Part shown: positions 55,076-63,670 of the stretch, one piece after another
Numbering within the stretch: position 1 is the stretch's first letter
Layout of the letters: every line of letters starts with the position of its first letter
DNA from: an uncultured Poribacteria bacterium
Lineage (GTDB): Bacteria > Poribacteria > WGA-4E > WGA-3G
Direction of reading: 5' to 3'
NCBI GenBank assembly: GCA_951828385.1
Contig: OX639973.1
Location: 1,240,001-1,304,000 of the forward strand
DNA: 64,000 nucleotides
Notes under the pieces: generated by a model
Told to the model about the DNA's origin: nothing
The model's input: only the letters and a program-made list of their open reading frames with translations
Database searches by the model: none
Translations under genes and position numbers: made by a program

Positions 55076-55909
55076 TTAACCTAAATGTCTTGTGAATTCC
55101 CAATAGTAATAGAGGGCCGGCGTGCTAAAAATTAGGCTGTCACATCTATCAATAAAGCCGCCGTGTCCCGGAATTACGTCCCCCGAATCCTTGACCCCAG
55201 CCGTCCGTTTCATAAGCGATGCACTGAGGTCGCCAAGTTGCCCGAGTAGGCTCAACACCAACCCAATAAAAGCAGCGTCCAGCCAAGAGAAAGTGTCTTT
55301 CAGGAGAACGATCCCAAGTCCAAAGCCGATTAGAGTGCCGACAACCAATCCACTGATGGTCCCCTCCACTGTTTTGCGAGGGCTGACGGGGGTGCCGAGT
55401 TTATGTTTACCGAAAGCTCTCCCGACGAGATACGCGCCGGTGTCGCTACCCCAAACCGTACCGCATAACAAGAAGATCAGGTGTCTACCGACCGGTTCCG
55501 CGTTCCGCAGCAAAATCAGATGGTATCCTAATACCCAACCGATTGTTAGAATACCGGTTAATTTCAGCGTGACGGCAATCAACTCACCGTCAACTTTCGC
55601 TCTAAAGATACTTTCAGCAAAAACATAGATGAATACGAAAGTAAAGAAACTAAACATTACTGCCGAAACAGGCAGAGACTTTGCCAAGATGGGCAAGAAA
55701 TATGCCAACAAGCAGAACGCGCCCGTCAGAAATACTGTCATCACCGGATTCAATTTTTCAGTGAAATGTTGCGCCAGACGACAGTACTCAACTTGCATCA
55801 TCAACATGGCACCCAATACAAGTGACAGGTAGAGCCAATCCCCCCGATAGATAATGAGAAGGACTAACGGCACCAGCACGACCACACTCAGGGCTCTCCG
55901 CCAAAACAT
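55076..55909 (-). CDS. cdsA: phosphatidate cytidylyltransferase
   Basis: 277 residues, about seven membrane helices. The C-terminal signature is complete: SPRKTVEGTISGLVVG, then SLMKRTAGVKDSGDVIPGHGGFIDRCDS. It makes CDP-diacylglycerol from phosphatidate and CTP, the branch point of phospholipid synthesis. It sits between frr and dxr, where many bacteria also have uppS. No undecaprenyl diphosphate synthase gene is present here. Confidence 0.96.
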   Translation of the reverse strand: MFWRRALSVVVLVPLVLLIIYRGDWLYLSLVLGAMLMMQVEYCRLAQHFTEKLNPVMTVFLTGAFCLLAYFLPILAKSLPVSAVMFSFFTFVFIYVFAESIFRAKVDGELIAVTLKLTGILTIGWVLGYHLILLRNAEPVGRHLIFLLCGTVWGSDTGAYLVGRAFGKHKLGTPVSPRKTVEGTISGLVVGTLIGFGLGIVLLKDTFSWLDAAFIGLVLSLLGQLGDLSASLMKRTAGVKDSGDVIPGHGGFIDRCDSLIFSTPALYYYWEFTRHLG

Positions 55910-55929
55910 AGGTTCTGTATCCCGCTTAA

Positions 55930-56088
55930 ATAGTTATCAGTTCGGTTTTTCTGCGAAAAACCTTTCAGTTATTGGTTATCAGTTAAGAGGCATGCTGTAG
56001 CAAGCACAACAAAAGCAGTATGCAGAAATACCTAAGCAAAAACACTACAAGTGGTTGACTAACGACTGATAACTGACAACCGAGAACC
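55930..56088. repeat. intergenic repeat array between frr and cdsA
   Basis: GTTATCAG, hairpin GGTTTTTCTGCGAAAAACC (about 55944), GTTATTGGTTATCAG, and at the end AACGACTGATAACTGACAACCGAGAACC. Confidence 0.65.
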
Positions 56089-56090
56089 AC

Positions 56091-56675
56091 TTAAGTTTCC
56101 AATAATTCCGTTTCTTTCGCCTCCGTTAATTCGTCAATTTGGCTGATATATGTATCTGTGAGCAGCTGCACCGGATCACCGCTGGCTTTTCCGCGTTTCT
56201 TATCGCCGCCGCGCCCTCTACTTTTACCGCCGCTGCCCCCTGTATCGCCATCAAGTTTTTTGACGGCATCATTGGCATCCCGGCGGATATTCCGAATGGC
56301 GACTTTACCCTCTTCAGCAAGTTTACGTACGATCTTCGTTAGTTCAGTCCGCCGCTCTGTTGTGAGTTCGGGGACCAGTATTCGGATAACGTTTCCGTCG
56401 TTGCTCGTCGAGAGCCCGAGATCCGAATGTGCAATCGCTTTCTCAATTTCTGTAATGAGTGTCTTATCCCAGGGTTGAATAACAAGCAGACGCGGTTCAG
56501 GGGTCGTAATCGTCCCGACCTGACTCAGCGGACTTTTGGTGCCGTAGTAGGTAACAGTCACCTGATCCAAAAGAGCTGGTGTCGCACGCCCGGTTTGCAC
56601 ATGCGACAATTTCGTCGCTGTTACTTCAATGGTTTTCTTCATCCGGGATTCAGTCTCTTGAAGTATCTGTTGCAT
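56091..56675 (-). CDS. frr: ribosome recycling factor
   Basis: 194 residues from ATG 56675 (AGGGA about 9 nt upstream). The open frame continues to 56915 but the extension is not RRF-like. Blocks: METESRMKKTIEVTATKLSHVQTGRATPALLDQVTVTYYGT (first helix and hinge), QVGTITTPEPRLLVIQPWDK, IAHSDLGLSTSNDGNVIRILVPELTTERRTELTKIVRKLAEEGKVAIRNIRRDAN. Near the turn between the last two helices a Gly/Lys/Arg-rich stretch (GDTGGSGGKSRGRGGDKKRGK) replaces the usual charged helix end. It releases ribosomes after termination together with EF-G. Confidence 0.94.
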   Translation of the reverse strand: MQQILQETESRMKKTIEVTATKLSHVQTGRATPALLDQVTVTYYGTKSPLSQVGTITTPEPRLLVIQPWDKTLITEIEKAIAHSDLGLSTSNDGNVIRILVPELTTERRTELTKIVRKLAEEGKVAIRNIRRDANDAVKKLDGDTGGSGGKSRGRGGDKKRGKASGDPVQLLTDTYISQIDELTEAKETELLET

Positions 56676-56911
56676 CTGATTTTCCCTTTTTTTATATTTC
56701 CTTGCGGTTAAATCAAGTGGATTGTTACTTTGCGGTTTCCCTTCTGTAGGTCCGTCCTCCATTACATTACGGACTACGGTTTCTGTGTTAAACAGGAGAA
56801 GTCCAAAAAACGTAGCTTGTAACGAAGTGGAAAGCGGATCTACGGAGACGTTGCTAAAACCTGAAACATGGCGAACCGAACTGCAAAGTAATATAAAAAT
56901 ACGGTTCCGTA

Positions 56912-57508
56912 TCATGACTGTCCAAGCACATAAAGGACAAAACGTTTGACGACGATATTCTCACCCAATTGGGCGATAGCGTCCTTGACCAAGGTCTCAA
57001 TTGTCTTATCTGTATCGCGAATATAGGGCTGCTGTAGGAGGCAGGTCTCCGAGTAAAATTTAGAGATCCGTCCCTCAACGATCCGTTCAGCGATATGTGC
57101 GGGTTTGCCTTCTTGTTCGGCTTGTGCTTTTAGGATCGATTTTTCAGCTTCAAGGTCTTCGGCAGGTACATCTTCAGGTTTAACATATTTCGGTTTAGCC
57201 GCTGCCACCTGCATCGCGATCTCTTTTGCCAATGCTTGGAACTGCTCCGTCCGCGCGACGAAATCGGTTTCACAATTCAGTTCGACTAATGTCCCGACAC
57301 GGCTCCCAGGGTGGATGTAAGAAACAATCAATCCTTCTTCTGCTGCCCTGCTGCCTTTGAGTTCGGAAGCCTTCAAACCTTGCTCCCGTAATTTCTGAAT
57401 TGCTACGTCAATATCTCCATTCGTTTCGGTTAGCGCTTTTTTACATTCCATAATCCCCGCGCCTGTACGCGAACGGAGCTCGCTAACCATCTTTGCTGTA
57501 ATTGCCAT
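56912..57508 (-). CDS. tsf: translation elongation factor Ts
   Basis: 198 residues from ATG 57508 (AAAGGAG just upstream), the short bacterial type. UBA-like start AITAKMVSELRSRTGAGIMECKKALTETNGDIDVAIQKLREQG; the TDFV nucleotide-exchange motif is NCETDFVART; the end is LLQQPYIRDTDKTIETLV with a following short domain. It reloads EF-Tu with GTP. Upstream is rpsB, as in most bacteria. Downstream, pyrH is missing and about 240 bp of apparently non-coding sequence leads to frr. Confidence 0.96.
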   Translation of the reverse strand: MAITAKMVSELRSRTGAGIMECKKALTETNGDIDVAIQKLREQGLKASELKGSRAAEEGLIVSYIHPGSRVGTLVELNCETDFVARTEQFQALAKEIAMQVAAAKPKYVKPEDVPAEDLEAEKSILKAQAEQEGKPAHIAERIVEGRISKFYSETCLLQQPYIRDTDKTIETLVKDAIAQLGENIVVKRFVLYVLGQS

Positions 57509-57523
57509 CCATTCTCCTTTCAT

Positions 57524-57660
57524 TTTTCGCTTCAGCGGGAATAGCCATCAGCCATGGGCTCCATCAGCCATCGTAGGGGCGAGGGTGCCTCGTCCGCACG
57601 GGTCGGGCAACCCACCCCCTACTGACTGCTGATAGCCATTCTTCTGGTAAATATTTATGG
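57524..57660. repeat. repeats between rpsB and tsf, including a CGTAGGGG element
   Basis: AGCCATCAGCCATGGGCTCC units flank the palindromic element 57572-57622 (CGTAGGGGCGAGGGTGCC ... CAACCCACCCCCTAC). Confidence 0.75.
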
Positions 57661-57703
57661 CGCGATTGCTAATGCAGCGGCAATCGCGCAGAAAAATCTC
57701 TGA

Positions 57704-58603
57704 TTAGGATTGCCGCCGTGGAGGTCTGCCTCTCCGTCGCTGACGAGGCGCACGCGCTTGACGTTGCTCACTGTCCCCAATAGCTTCAGGTTCCGCGGAC
57801 AGCTGCGCCTCTTCAAGAATCGTGGCACTCTCTTCCTCATGTCGTTCGGCTACAAGCACGGCATCAACGGGGGCAACGGCTTCGGGTTGTGCTGCTTCCT
57901 CTGAAACCTGTTCGCCTTCTGACGCACCCCCCCGTCCTTGAATGACTGACTCCGCCAACACAGAACAGATAAGCCGGATTGAACGGATCGCATCGTCATT
58001 TCCTGGGACCGGCAGATCAATCGGGTCGGGGTCGCAGTTCGTATCCACAATCGCGATAATAGGGATGCCCAATTTATTCGCTTCGGCAATAGCCGTATGC
58101 TCCTTACGTGTATCTGTCACAATGACGGCTTCAGGGAGCCTCTTCATTTCTCTAATCCCGCTGAGGTTATTGTCGAGTTTGCCTTTTTCGCGTCGCAGGC
58201 GTATCACCTCTTTTTTCGGCATCTGCTCAAAGACCCCATTCGTTTCATCGGCATCCAATTTGTCCAAACGGTTGACACTCCGACGGATGGTCTGGAAATT
58301 AGTGAGCATCCCGCCAAGCCAACGATTATTCACGTGGTACATTTCACATCGCGCAGCCTCGCCGCGTACGGCTTCTTGGGATTGCCGTTTTGTGCCGACA
58401 AATAGTACCCCGCCGCCCTTCGCGGCGATGTCTTGCACGAACTCTGCCGCGGTTTCAAGCATCCGTAACGTCTTTTGCAAATCAATAATATAAATCCCGT
58501 TCCGCTCAGCGAAGATGTACTCTGCCATCTTCGGATTCCAGCGACGGGTCTGATGTCCAAAGTGAACTCCACATTCAAGGAGCTCTTTCATTGTAACTGC
58601 CAA
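57704..58603 (-). CDS. rpsB: small ribosomal subunit protein S2
   Basis: 299 residues. TTG 58603 is taken as the start because GGAGG lies 5 nt before it and the product then begins [25 protein letters not shown], the standard S2 start. Further blocks: [95 protein letters not shown]. The last ~70 residues are a non-family tail, first Glu/Ala-rich, then Arg-rich ([19 protein letters not shown]). First gene of the rpsB-tsf unit. Confidence 0.96.
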   Translation of the reverse strand: MAVTMKELLECGVHFGHQTRRWNPKMAEYIFAERNGIYIIDLQKTLRMLETAAEFVQDIAAKGGGVLFVGTKRQSQEAVRGEAARCEMYHVNNRWLGGMLTNFQTIRRSVNRLDKLDADETNGVFEQMPKKEVIRLRREKGKLDNNLSGIREMKRLPEAVIVTDTRKEHTAIAEANKLGIPIIAIVDTNCDPDPIDLPVPGNDDAIRSIRLICSVLAESVIQGRGGASEGEQVSEEAAQPEAVAPVDAVLVAERHEEESATILEEAQLSAEPEAIGDSEQRQARAPRQRRRGRPPRRQS

Positions 58604-58748
58604 AAAAACCTCCTATGTTCGCAGAAGCGACACTGCCTCTGCTGGGTTTCCGCGTCCACCTCCTTCATATTCGCATCAGACTCTCAACCTGAGAGAACCC
58701 GCTGTGCAAATCGAGAGGTGTGTTGTATTTACGATTGAAGTTTAAACG

Positions 58749-58772
58749 TCCGATGAACACCTATTCATCGGA
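58749..58772 (-). promoter_or_regulatory. leader hairpin of rpsB mRNA
   Basis: TCCGATGAA (58749-58757) pairs with TTCATCGGA (58764-58772) around six bases. It is located at the 5' end of the predicted transcript, about 145 nt before the start codon. Possibly part of an S2 autoregulatory leader. Confidence 0.5.
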
Positions 58773-58784
58773 ATTGATACAAAT

Positions 58785-58813
58785 ATTTTACCACAGAAAC
58801 AGTTGAATTTCAA
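58785..58813 (-). promoter_or_regulatory. rpsB promoter
   Basis: On the minus strand TTGAAA (58813-58808), 17 bp, TAAAAT (58790-58785). Confidence 0.7.
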
Positions 58814-58886
58814 GTTTAAGTTTTATAACACACGTTTTAGGTGGATGTCAAGGAAAATCAGGAGATCGTCGGTTATCAGGTATCGG

Positions 58887-58915
58887 TTGCCACTTATCGG
58901 TGTCTGTGGTATAAT
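58887..58915 (+). promoter_or_regulatory. promoter of the kinase-like gene
   Basis: TTGCCA (58887-58892), 17 bp, TATAAT (58910-58915). The start point would be near 58922, inside the GGGAGG ribosome site, so the leader is only about 12 nt. This excludes the upstream in-frame starts. Confidence 0.65.
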
Positions 58916-58934
58916 TCAAAGGGAGGCAAAAAAG

Positions 58935-60035
58935 GTGGAATATCTGATTAAACCCATCGCTGCGCACTTGAAAACGGATGCTGATGCTATCACACTTGAA
59001 CGTATCCAGCACGGGATGCGCCAAAGACACAACGTCTGCCGCCTGAGACTCGGTGCCGAAAGTTATCTCCTGAAACAGCACGATATTACTACGTCCGTCG
59101 TTGACGCGGGATATACACCCCTCCAAATTGAAGCCGCCGCGCTTTCACTGTTACACGAAAACGGTTGTCAAGTCCCGCGACTCATTTGGAAATCAGACGA
59201 CCAGCACGCCTTACTGATAGAGTGGTGTGGCGAACACACGCTCGACGCACTCGCGCAAAGCGAAGAGAAATCCATACAACACCTGACTCTACTTTTGAAC
59301 ACTATACTCCGAGAATTATGCAAGATTGAGACCTGTTTCACGACTCATGCGGCACAGCTCGCGCCATACATCTTCCGTTTTGATGCACACACACCCTTGC
59401 GAGATTTACTGGAACAGGGCAAAAAAGTCGTCGGTTATCTCTCTCATCTCAACAGCAGTCCGATGTCATCTGCTGAAACAGAGACACTCACGAACGCGTG
59501 GCATGTATTCGCCACCCGCCTACAGAACGCGCCGATGACACTCGGGAATCTGGACAACAATGCCCGAAATATCGTCATTCGAGATGAAGAATTTGCGTTT
59601 TTTATCGACTTCGCGAGTATCGGTTGGCATTGGCAAGAGATGCGCCTTGTGCAGTTGTTCAATAGTATCGGTGCCTTTCTTGTCTCGCCATCAGGAAATG
59701 CGAACTTTGTATCTCTCTTAGACAGAGAGCTTGTGAACACTTACGCCGAATGGGTAAGCACACACCGCGAAACCTGTCCCCTTGCAGAAATCGCAGCACG
59801 GGTTGACGGCCATCACCTATTGTTTTACCTCTCGGTGATCCATCAACTCTTGCGAGCGACTGCGCAGCCCGAATCAACCGAAAACAGGATGCTTCTCGAT
59901 GCATGGGGAAATGCACGGGCGAGGTACCAAAGCGCACTTACACATATTATTCATACGCGTTTAAGTGACGATGTTTCTACGAACCAGATTCGAGAGAGAA
60001 TCGCCAATTTTTCTACTAAGGTGGTAGAGGTCTGA
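58935..60035 (+). CDS. APH/choline-kinase-like phosphotransferase family protein
   Basis: 366 residues from GTG 58935, chosen from promoter and GGGAGG positions. The fold pattern is protein-kinase-like: NVCRLRLGAESYLLKQHD (Lys of the N lobe), PLQIEAAALSLLHENGCQVPRLIW, HALLIEWCGEHTLDAL. The catalytic loop reads LGNLDNNARNIVI where HGDLHPGNVL is usual, and the metal-binding segment is FFIDFASIG. The catalytic Asp is shifted or replaced, so activity is uncertain. The substrate, probably a small hydroxylated molecule, is unknown. Divergent from rpsB. Confidence 0.72.
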   Translation: MEYLIKPIAAHLKTDADAITLERIQHGMRQRHNVCRLRLGAESYLLKQHDITTSVVDAGYTPLQIEAAALSLLHENGCQVPRLIWKSDDQHALLIEWCGEHTLDALAQSEEKSIQHLTLLLNTILRELCKIETCFTTHAAQLAPYIFRFDAHTPLRDLLEQGKKVVGYLSHLNSSPMSSAETETLTNAWHVFATRLQNAPMTLGNLDNNARNIVIRDEEFAFFIDFASIGWHWQEMRLVQLFNSIGAFLVSPSGNANFVSLLDRELVNTYAEWVSTHRETCPLAEIAARVDGHHLLFYLSVIHQLLRATAQPESTENRMLLDAWGNARARYQSALTHIIHTRLSDDVSTNQIRERIANFSTKVVEV

Positions 60036-60063
60036 ATCAAGTATCCGCGTTTGAAAGTAGCAG

Positions 60064-60474
60064 CTACTGCTTACCTGAAGCACCTACCAGAGTTGTGCTG
60101 CCAAGCTTTTGGAGGAACTCCTGAATCTCTGGTGTTGACGGTTTTTTCTCATTAAACTCGGTCTGATACGATTTTAGCACCGCATGGAGTGATGTTAGAT
60201 TAACCCGCCGTCTCTGAGTCGCTTCACGGACGCGTTGAAAGCTTTCAACAATCTGTTCCTCTGGAATTCCATCAGGTCTTTGATCTTCGGATTTCAGGTG
60301 TTTTTCGACACTGTTCAGGGCTTGTTCTGCCATCCAATAGCGTGCGCCTTCAGGGCCGCCAACTTGACGGTAGACCACAGCTACAACAATCAGACTGACT
60401 GCTACAATCGCTAATAAAAAAGTCAGAACTCGTCGATAACACCCGCTTAGTTTTCTGCTTATTATGTTCGCCAT
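60064..60474 (-). CDS. small single-pass membrane protein, unknown function
   Basis: 136 residues. A basic N-terminus (ISRKLSGCYRR) precedes one hydrophobic helix (VLTFLLAIVAVSLIVVAVVY). The helical outer part (EQALNSVEKHLKSEDQRPDGIPEEQIVESFQRVREATQRRRVN) ends in SGKQ. No family recognised. It is convergent with the kinase-like gene and lies downstream of the coiled-coil gene on the same strand. Confidence 0.6.
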   Translation of the reverse strand: MANIISRKLSGCYRRVLTFLLAIVAVSLIVVAVVYRQVGGPEGARYWMAEQALNSVEKHLKSEDQRPDGIPEEQIVESFQRVREATQRRRVNLTSLHAVLKSYQTEFNEKKPSTPEIQEFLQKLGSTTLVGASGKQ

Positions 60475-60585
60475 ATTTATTTTTGCAACAAGTAGATTTG
60501 GAATGCTGCGATTCTACATGTAATCGCGTGTTTAATTGATTGGTCGTGAGTTAATCGCTACGGGGTTGGAATTATGTGATAGGTA

Positions 60586-60939
60586 TTATGCGGTTTTCTG
60601 TAGTTTGTCTTTTTTCTCTTTTGAAATGAGATTTACAGGTTTTTCTTCCCAGTCGGAGAGTATCCGTTCTGTGTTGTCAAAACCTTCTACGACGGCATCT
60701 GTAAGGTTATCAACCTTGTTTTCGAGATTGTCAACCTTGTTTTCGAGATTGTCAACCTTGTTTTCGAGATTTGACATGTCTTTTTTTAGACCAGAGACCC
60801 CTTTTTGCAGTGCGTCTACTTTGGTGTTAGTTTTTTCGAGTTCGTCGTCGATATAGTTTTCTACTTTTTGTCTTTCGGATGTTATATGGTCAAGTATTGT
60901 CTGAAGGTCGCTTTTAGTAATAGGATCGTTATTACTCAT
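60586..60939 (-). CDS. small coiled-coil protein with 7-residue repeats
   Basis: 117 residues from ATG 60939 (AAAGGA upstream; the frame is open to 60984). Almost entirely helical: DLQTILDHITSERQKVENYIDDELEKTNTKVDALQKGVSGLKKDM, then NLENKVD three times in register, then NLTDAVVEGFDNTERIL. Heptad Leu/Val spacing predicts a parallel coiled-coil oligomer. Reminiscent of the small coiled-coil proteins near mobile or CRISPR regions, but no function is assigned. Confidence 0.6.
   Translation of the reverse strand: MSNNDPITKSDLQTILDHITSERQKVENYIDDELEKTNTKVDALQKGVSGLKKDMSNLENKVDNLENKVDNLENKVDNLTDAVVEGFDNTERILSDWEEKPVNLISKEKKDKLQKTA
60710..60772 (-). repeat. three tandem 21-bp repeats coding for heptads
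   Basis: TCAACCTTGTTTTCGAGATT-G repeated three times with at most one or two changes. Each unit encodes one heptad of the coiled coil, so heptad number may vary between strains. Confidence 0.9.
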
Positions 60940-61109
60940 TGTTGCCCATCCTTTCTTGGATTTCCATAGAACCCTTTTACTCATGTAAAATATATCTCTG
61001 ACACAAACACTTCAATTATAACATATTGCAAAAAACTTTGTCAAAAAAAAATGTGCGAAAGTTTCGCGTTTACCGCCCAGTATCCGCACAATACCTGTTA
61101 ATGATCGGT

Positions 61110-62225
61110 TTAAATTTTCCCCTCGCGTATCGTTAGTGCCGCCTTCAACTTTTGATTCCCGATAAACTTTTTTCCGTGTGCGTCAAAGTATTCAAATTCA
61201 CCCTCAAGGATTTCAAAAACAGCGACATCTGCGACGGTGCCGACTTTCAGATTCCCCAGCTGCGCTTCACGTTGAATAGCCTTCGCAGCACTGAAGGTCG
61301 CCTTGTCAATCACGTCTTCAAGCGATAAACCTAAGTGCATCAATTTCGATAGCGTTGTCGGTAGATCATAGACGGGACCGTTGATGTTTCCAGTGTGTAG
61401 ATCGGTACTGATAACATCGGAGATGAAGCCTTGCGCCATAGCCCGTTGGGCAATTTCGTAATGGAAGCTGCCTGCACCGTGACCGACATCAAAGATAACA
61501 CCGTCTTCGCGCGCCTTCCATGCCTCCGGGATGACCCTACCTTTTTCGTCAATGATGTTATCACCGTTGCCTTGGAAGCAGTGCGTAATCACATCGCCGG
61601 GACGCAGTAATTTCAATATATCGGGGAGCGGCACGCCTGCACCGATATGGCACATGACGGACGTTCCGGCGCGCTCGGCGGCTTGGATAGCAAGTTTCAA
61701 GGGTTCAACACCGTTATCACCGACTTGCCCTTTCCCCTGACGCACCTTCACCCCGACGGTAATGTCGCGATGCTGTTGTAACGTTTCCGCAACGCGTCCG
61801 GGATCGGCGTAAGCCATATCGAACATTTCGCCCACAGGTCCGTAGACGAGTCCGATACCGGAGATATGGATGTAGGTGAGGATATTTGTCAGCGCGGGTT
61901 CGGCAATGAACTCTCGGAAACCGGGGAATGTTACCCAACTCGGGCTCCCCGCATCCACAACGGTGGTAGTCCCTGCCATCGGACAGATTGTGTCGGCTCT
62001 GATGCCCCAGGTCGTTACACCGTAATAGACGTGTGTGTGGATATCAACAAGTCCCGGTGTTACATATCTATCTTTAACAGAGACGGTCTGTGTCGCTGCG
62101 TTATCAGGAATGTCGGGTTCAATTGCTGCGATAACACCGCCAGCAATTGCGACATCTCGCACGGCGTTCAAACCCTGAGCGGCATCAATGACAGTGCCAC
62201 CTTTCAGCAGGATGTCATACTTCAC
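61110..62225 (-). CDS. amidohydrolase/deacetylase-family metallohydrolase
   Basis: 371 residues. Amidohydrolase barrel: VTPGLVDIHTHVYYGVTTWG (HxH metal site), VGVKVRQGKGQVG (bridging carboxylated Lys), MCHIGAGVPL, VITHCFQGNGDNIIDE, VISTDLHTGNIN (catalytic Asp). The small beta domain is formed by both ends (DILLKGGTVIDAAQGLNAVRDVAI; LGNLKVGTVADVAVFEI). This is the family of EF_0837-like deacetylases and dihydroorotase relatives. The substrate is probably an N-acyl or amide compound. A short gap separates it from queE. Confidence 0.85.
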   Translation of the reverse strand: MKYDILLKGGTVIDAAQGLNAVRDVAIAGGVIAAIEPDIPDNAATQTVSVKDRYVTPGLVDIHTHVYYGVTTWGIRADTICPMAGTTTVVDAGSPSWVTFPGFREFIAEPALTNILTYIHISGIGLVYGPVGEMFDMAYADPGRVAETLQQHRDITVGVKVRQGKGQVGDNGVEPLKLAIQAAERAGTSVMCHIGAGVPLPDILKLLRPGDVITHCFQGNGDNIIDEKGRVIPEAWKAREDGVIFDVGHGAGSFHYEIAQRAMAQGFISDVISTDLHTGNINGPVYDLPTTLSKLMHLGLSLEDVIDKATFSAAKAIQREAQLGNLKVGTVADVAVFEILEGEFEYFDAHGKKFIGNQKLKAALTIREGKI

Positions 62226-62257
62226 TTCTGTCTCCCGATTCGGTTTCCGGTTAACGA

Positions 62258-62938
62258 TCAGACCCCGCGTTTATCCCCCCAAATATCGACATGTACACGC
62301 GGGGAATAGCGATAGCCGTTCTCTTTGCAGAGGTTGACCAGCCACTCCTGTTTCTGTTGTAGCACAGCAGACGTTGTGCCTTGGGGCATCAGCAGAATCG
62401 TCTCAGCCGGGATACCGATTTCTGTCTGTAACGTCTGGATCTCAGTTAAATCTTCAGGTGTATCGACGACAAATTTCACTTGGCACGGATACGCATCTAA
62501 AAACTGACGAATAACATCCGGACAAATGCGTTCGCGTTCGTGGCGTTTGAAAAAGCGATGATCTTCCGGCGGATTGGAGTTGCGTAACTTCGGACTCATT
62601 GAGATGAGATGCGCCGCAACTTCCGCGAAAAGTGTGGCGTTCGTTTCAATCGTAATGTGGTGTCCGCGTTTATCGAGTTCATGACAGAGCGCCGTCAATT
62701 CCTTGGGTTGAATAAAAGGCTCACCGCCAGTGATAACGACATGTTTACACCTGTACCGCATGATTGCAGCAACGCTTTCAGCAACAGTGATGTCCCGATC
62801 TTCAGGTTCCCAAGATGTGTAAGGTGTATCACACCAAACACATCTCAGATTACAGTAACTCGTTCGGAAAAAAACAGAGGGAACACCAATGAGTTGCCCT
62901 TCACCCTGAATTGTATGGAAGAGTTCGCTGAATTTCAT
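62258..62938 (-). CDS. queE: 7-carboxy-7-deazaguanine synthase QueE (radical SAM)
   Basis: 226 residues. Start MKFSELFHTIQGEGQLIGVPSVFFR is typical. The 4Fe-4S triad is C29-x3-C33-x2-C36 (YCNLRCVWCDTPY). GGEP is in VITGGEPFIQPKEL. SPKLRNSN and LLMPQGTT complete the family pattern. It contracts the ring of carboxytetrahydropterin in the path to queuosine. No other que gene is in the window. Confidence 0.94.
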   Translation of the reverse strand: MKFSELFHTIQGEGQLIGVPSVFFRTSYCNLRCVWCDTPYTSWEPEDRDITVAESVAAIMRYRCKHVVITGGEPFIQPKELTALCHELDKRGHHITIETNATLFAEVAAHLISMSPKLRNSNPPEDHRFFKRHERERICPDVIRQFLDAYPCQVKFVVDTPEDLTEIQTLQTEIGIPAETILLMPQGTTSAVLQQKQEWLVNLCKENGYRYSPRVHVDIWGDKRGV

Positions 62939-62970
62939 GGTACCGCTTCCGCAGCTCTATCTCGCCGACG

Positions 62971-63342
62971 CTAAGCCTCAATGAGCTCGATTTGAACGTT
63001 ATCGGGTCCCTTAAAGAACGCCATCATTAATCCTTGGGGTTTCAGGTCTTCAAGTTCCGCGCCTTTCGCTTGGAGTTTCGCGACCTCCGCGTCAAGATCT
63101 TCTACAGTGAAAGCGAGTTGGTAGACACCCCAGCGCGGATTGCCGCTGGTGGCTTCGACTTCCATATCCCCTAACTTCGGTGAGAGGAAAATCCGTTCGC
63201 CGCCGATTTCCATTCGGACAATTTTTAAGCCGCGGACTTCAACGGTCTCATCAACTTTCCCATCAAACATCTCTTCGTAGTAGCGAACGGCTTCCTCTAA
63301 ATCTTCACAACGAAGATGAACGTGGTGAAATGTAACTGCCAT
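62971..63342 (-). CDS. VOC (glyoxalase/dioxygenase) superfamily protein
   Basis: 123 residues, two beta-alpha-beta-beta-beta units: FHHVHLRCEDLEEAVRYYEEMFDGK and WGVYQLAFTVEDLDAEVAKLQAKGAELED, ending FFKGPDNVQIELIEA. Possible metal ligands are the early His and the final Glu in QIELIE. Small-molecule lyase or isomerase activity is likely; the substrate is unknown. It lies 32 bp upstream of queE on the same strand. Confidence 0.85.
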   Translation of the reverse strand: MAVTFHHVHLRCEDLEEAVRYYEEMFDGKVDETVEVRGLKIVRMEIGGERIFLSPKLGDMEVEATSGNPRWGVYQLAFTVEDLDAEVAKLQAKGAELEDLKPQGLMMAFFKGPDNVQIELIEA

Positions 63343-63609
63343 TTGTCAAAACTTCCTTTCTTTGAAAAAGCGCGTCGGACAAACGCGCATGGCAAAAGAT
63401 GATATAAGATATGAAATTATCGCATAATCTTTTGATTCTGTCAAATTGTTTTTTCAGATTCAGTTGAATTAGGACCTGGCACGGAACTTGCCACTATTAG
63501 CGTGATTTAATTTTATCAAATTCTTCGGTGTCAAAACCCCGTTGCTTTAGCTGGGGGATGTAGACACCGCCCTATTGAATTAGACCAAGGGTCTATATTA
63601 AAAAAAGAT

Positions 63610-63638
63610 TTGACATTCTAACATTTTTGTGGTATAAT
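63610..63638 (+). promoter_or_regulatory. consensus promoter of tnpA
   Basis: TTGACA (63610-63615), 17 bp, TATAAT (63633-63638). Exact match in both boxes, 33 bp before the tnpA ATG. Confidence 0.8.
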
Positions 63639-63670
63639 ATATGTATAATCTAACACAAAAAGGTTTTAGA

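Noticed and set aside
56676-56915. N-terminal extension of the RRF reading frame
   Set aside because: The extra 80 codons are not RRF-like, include apparent non-coding sequence, and the internal ATG 56675 has a ribosome site.
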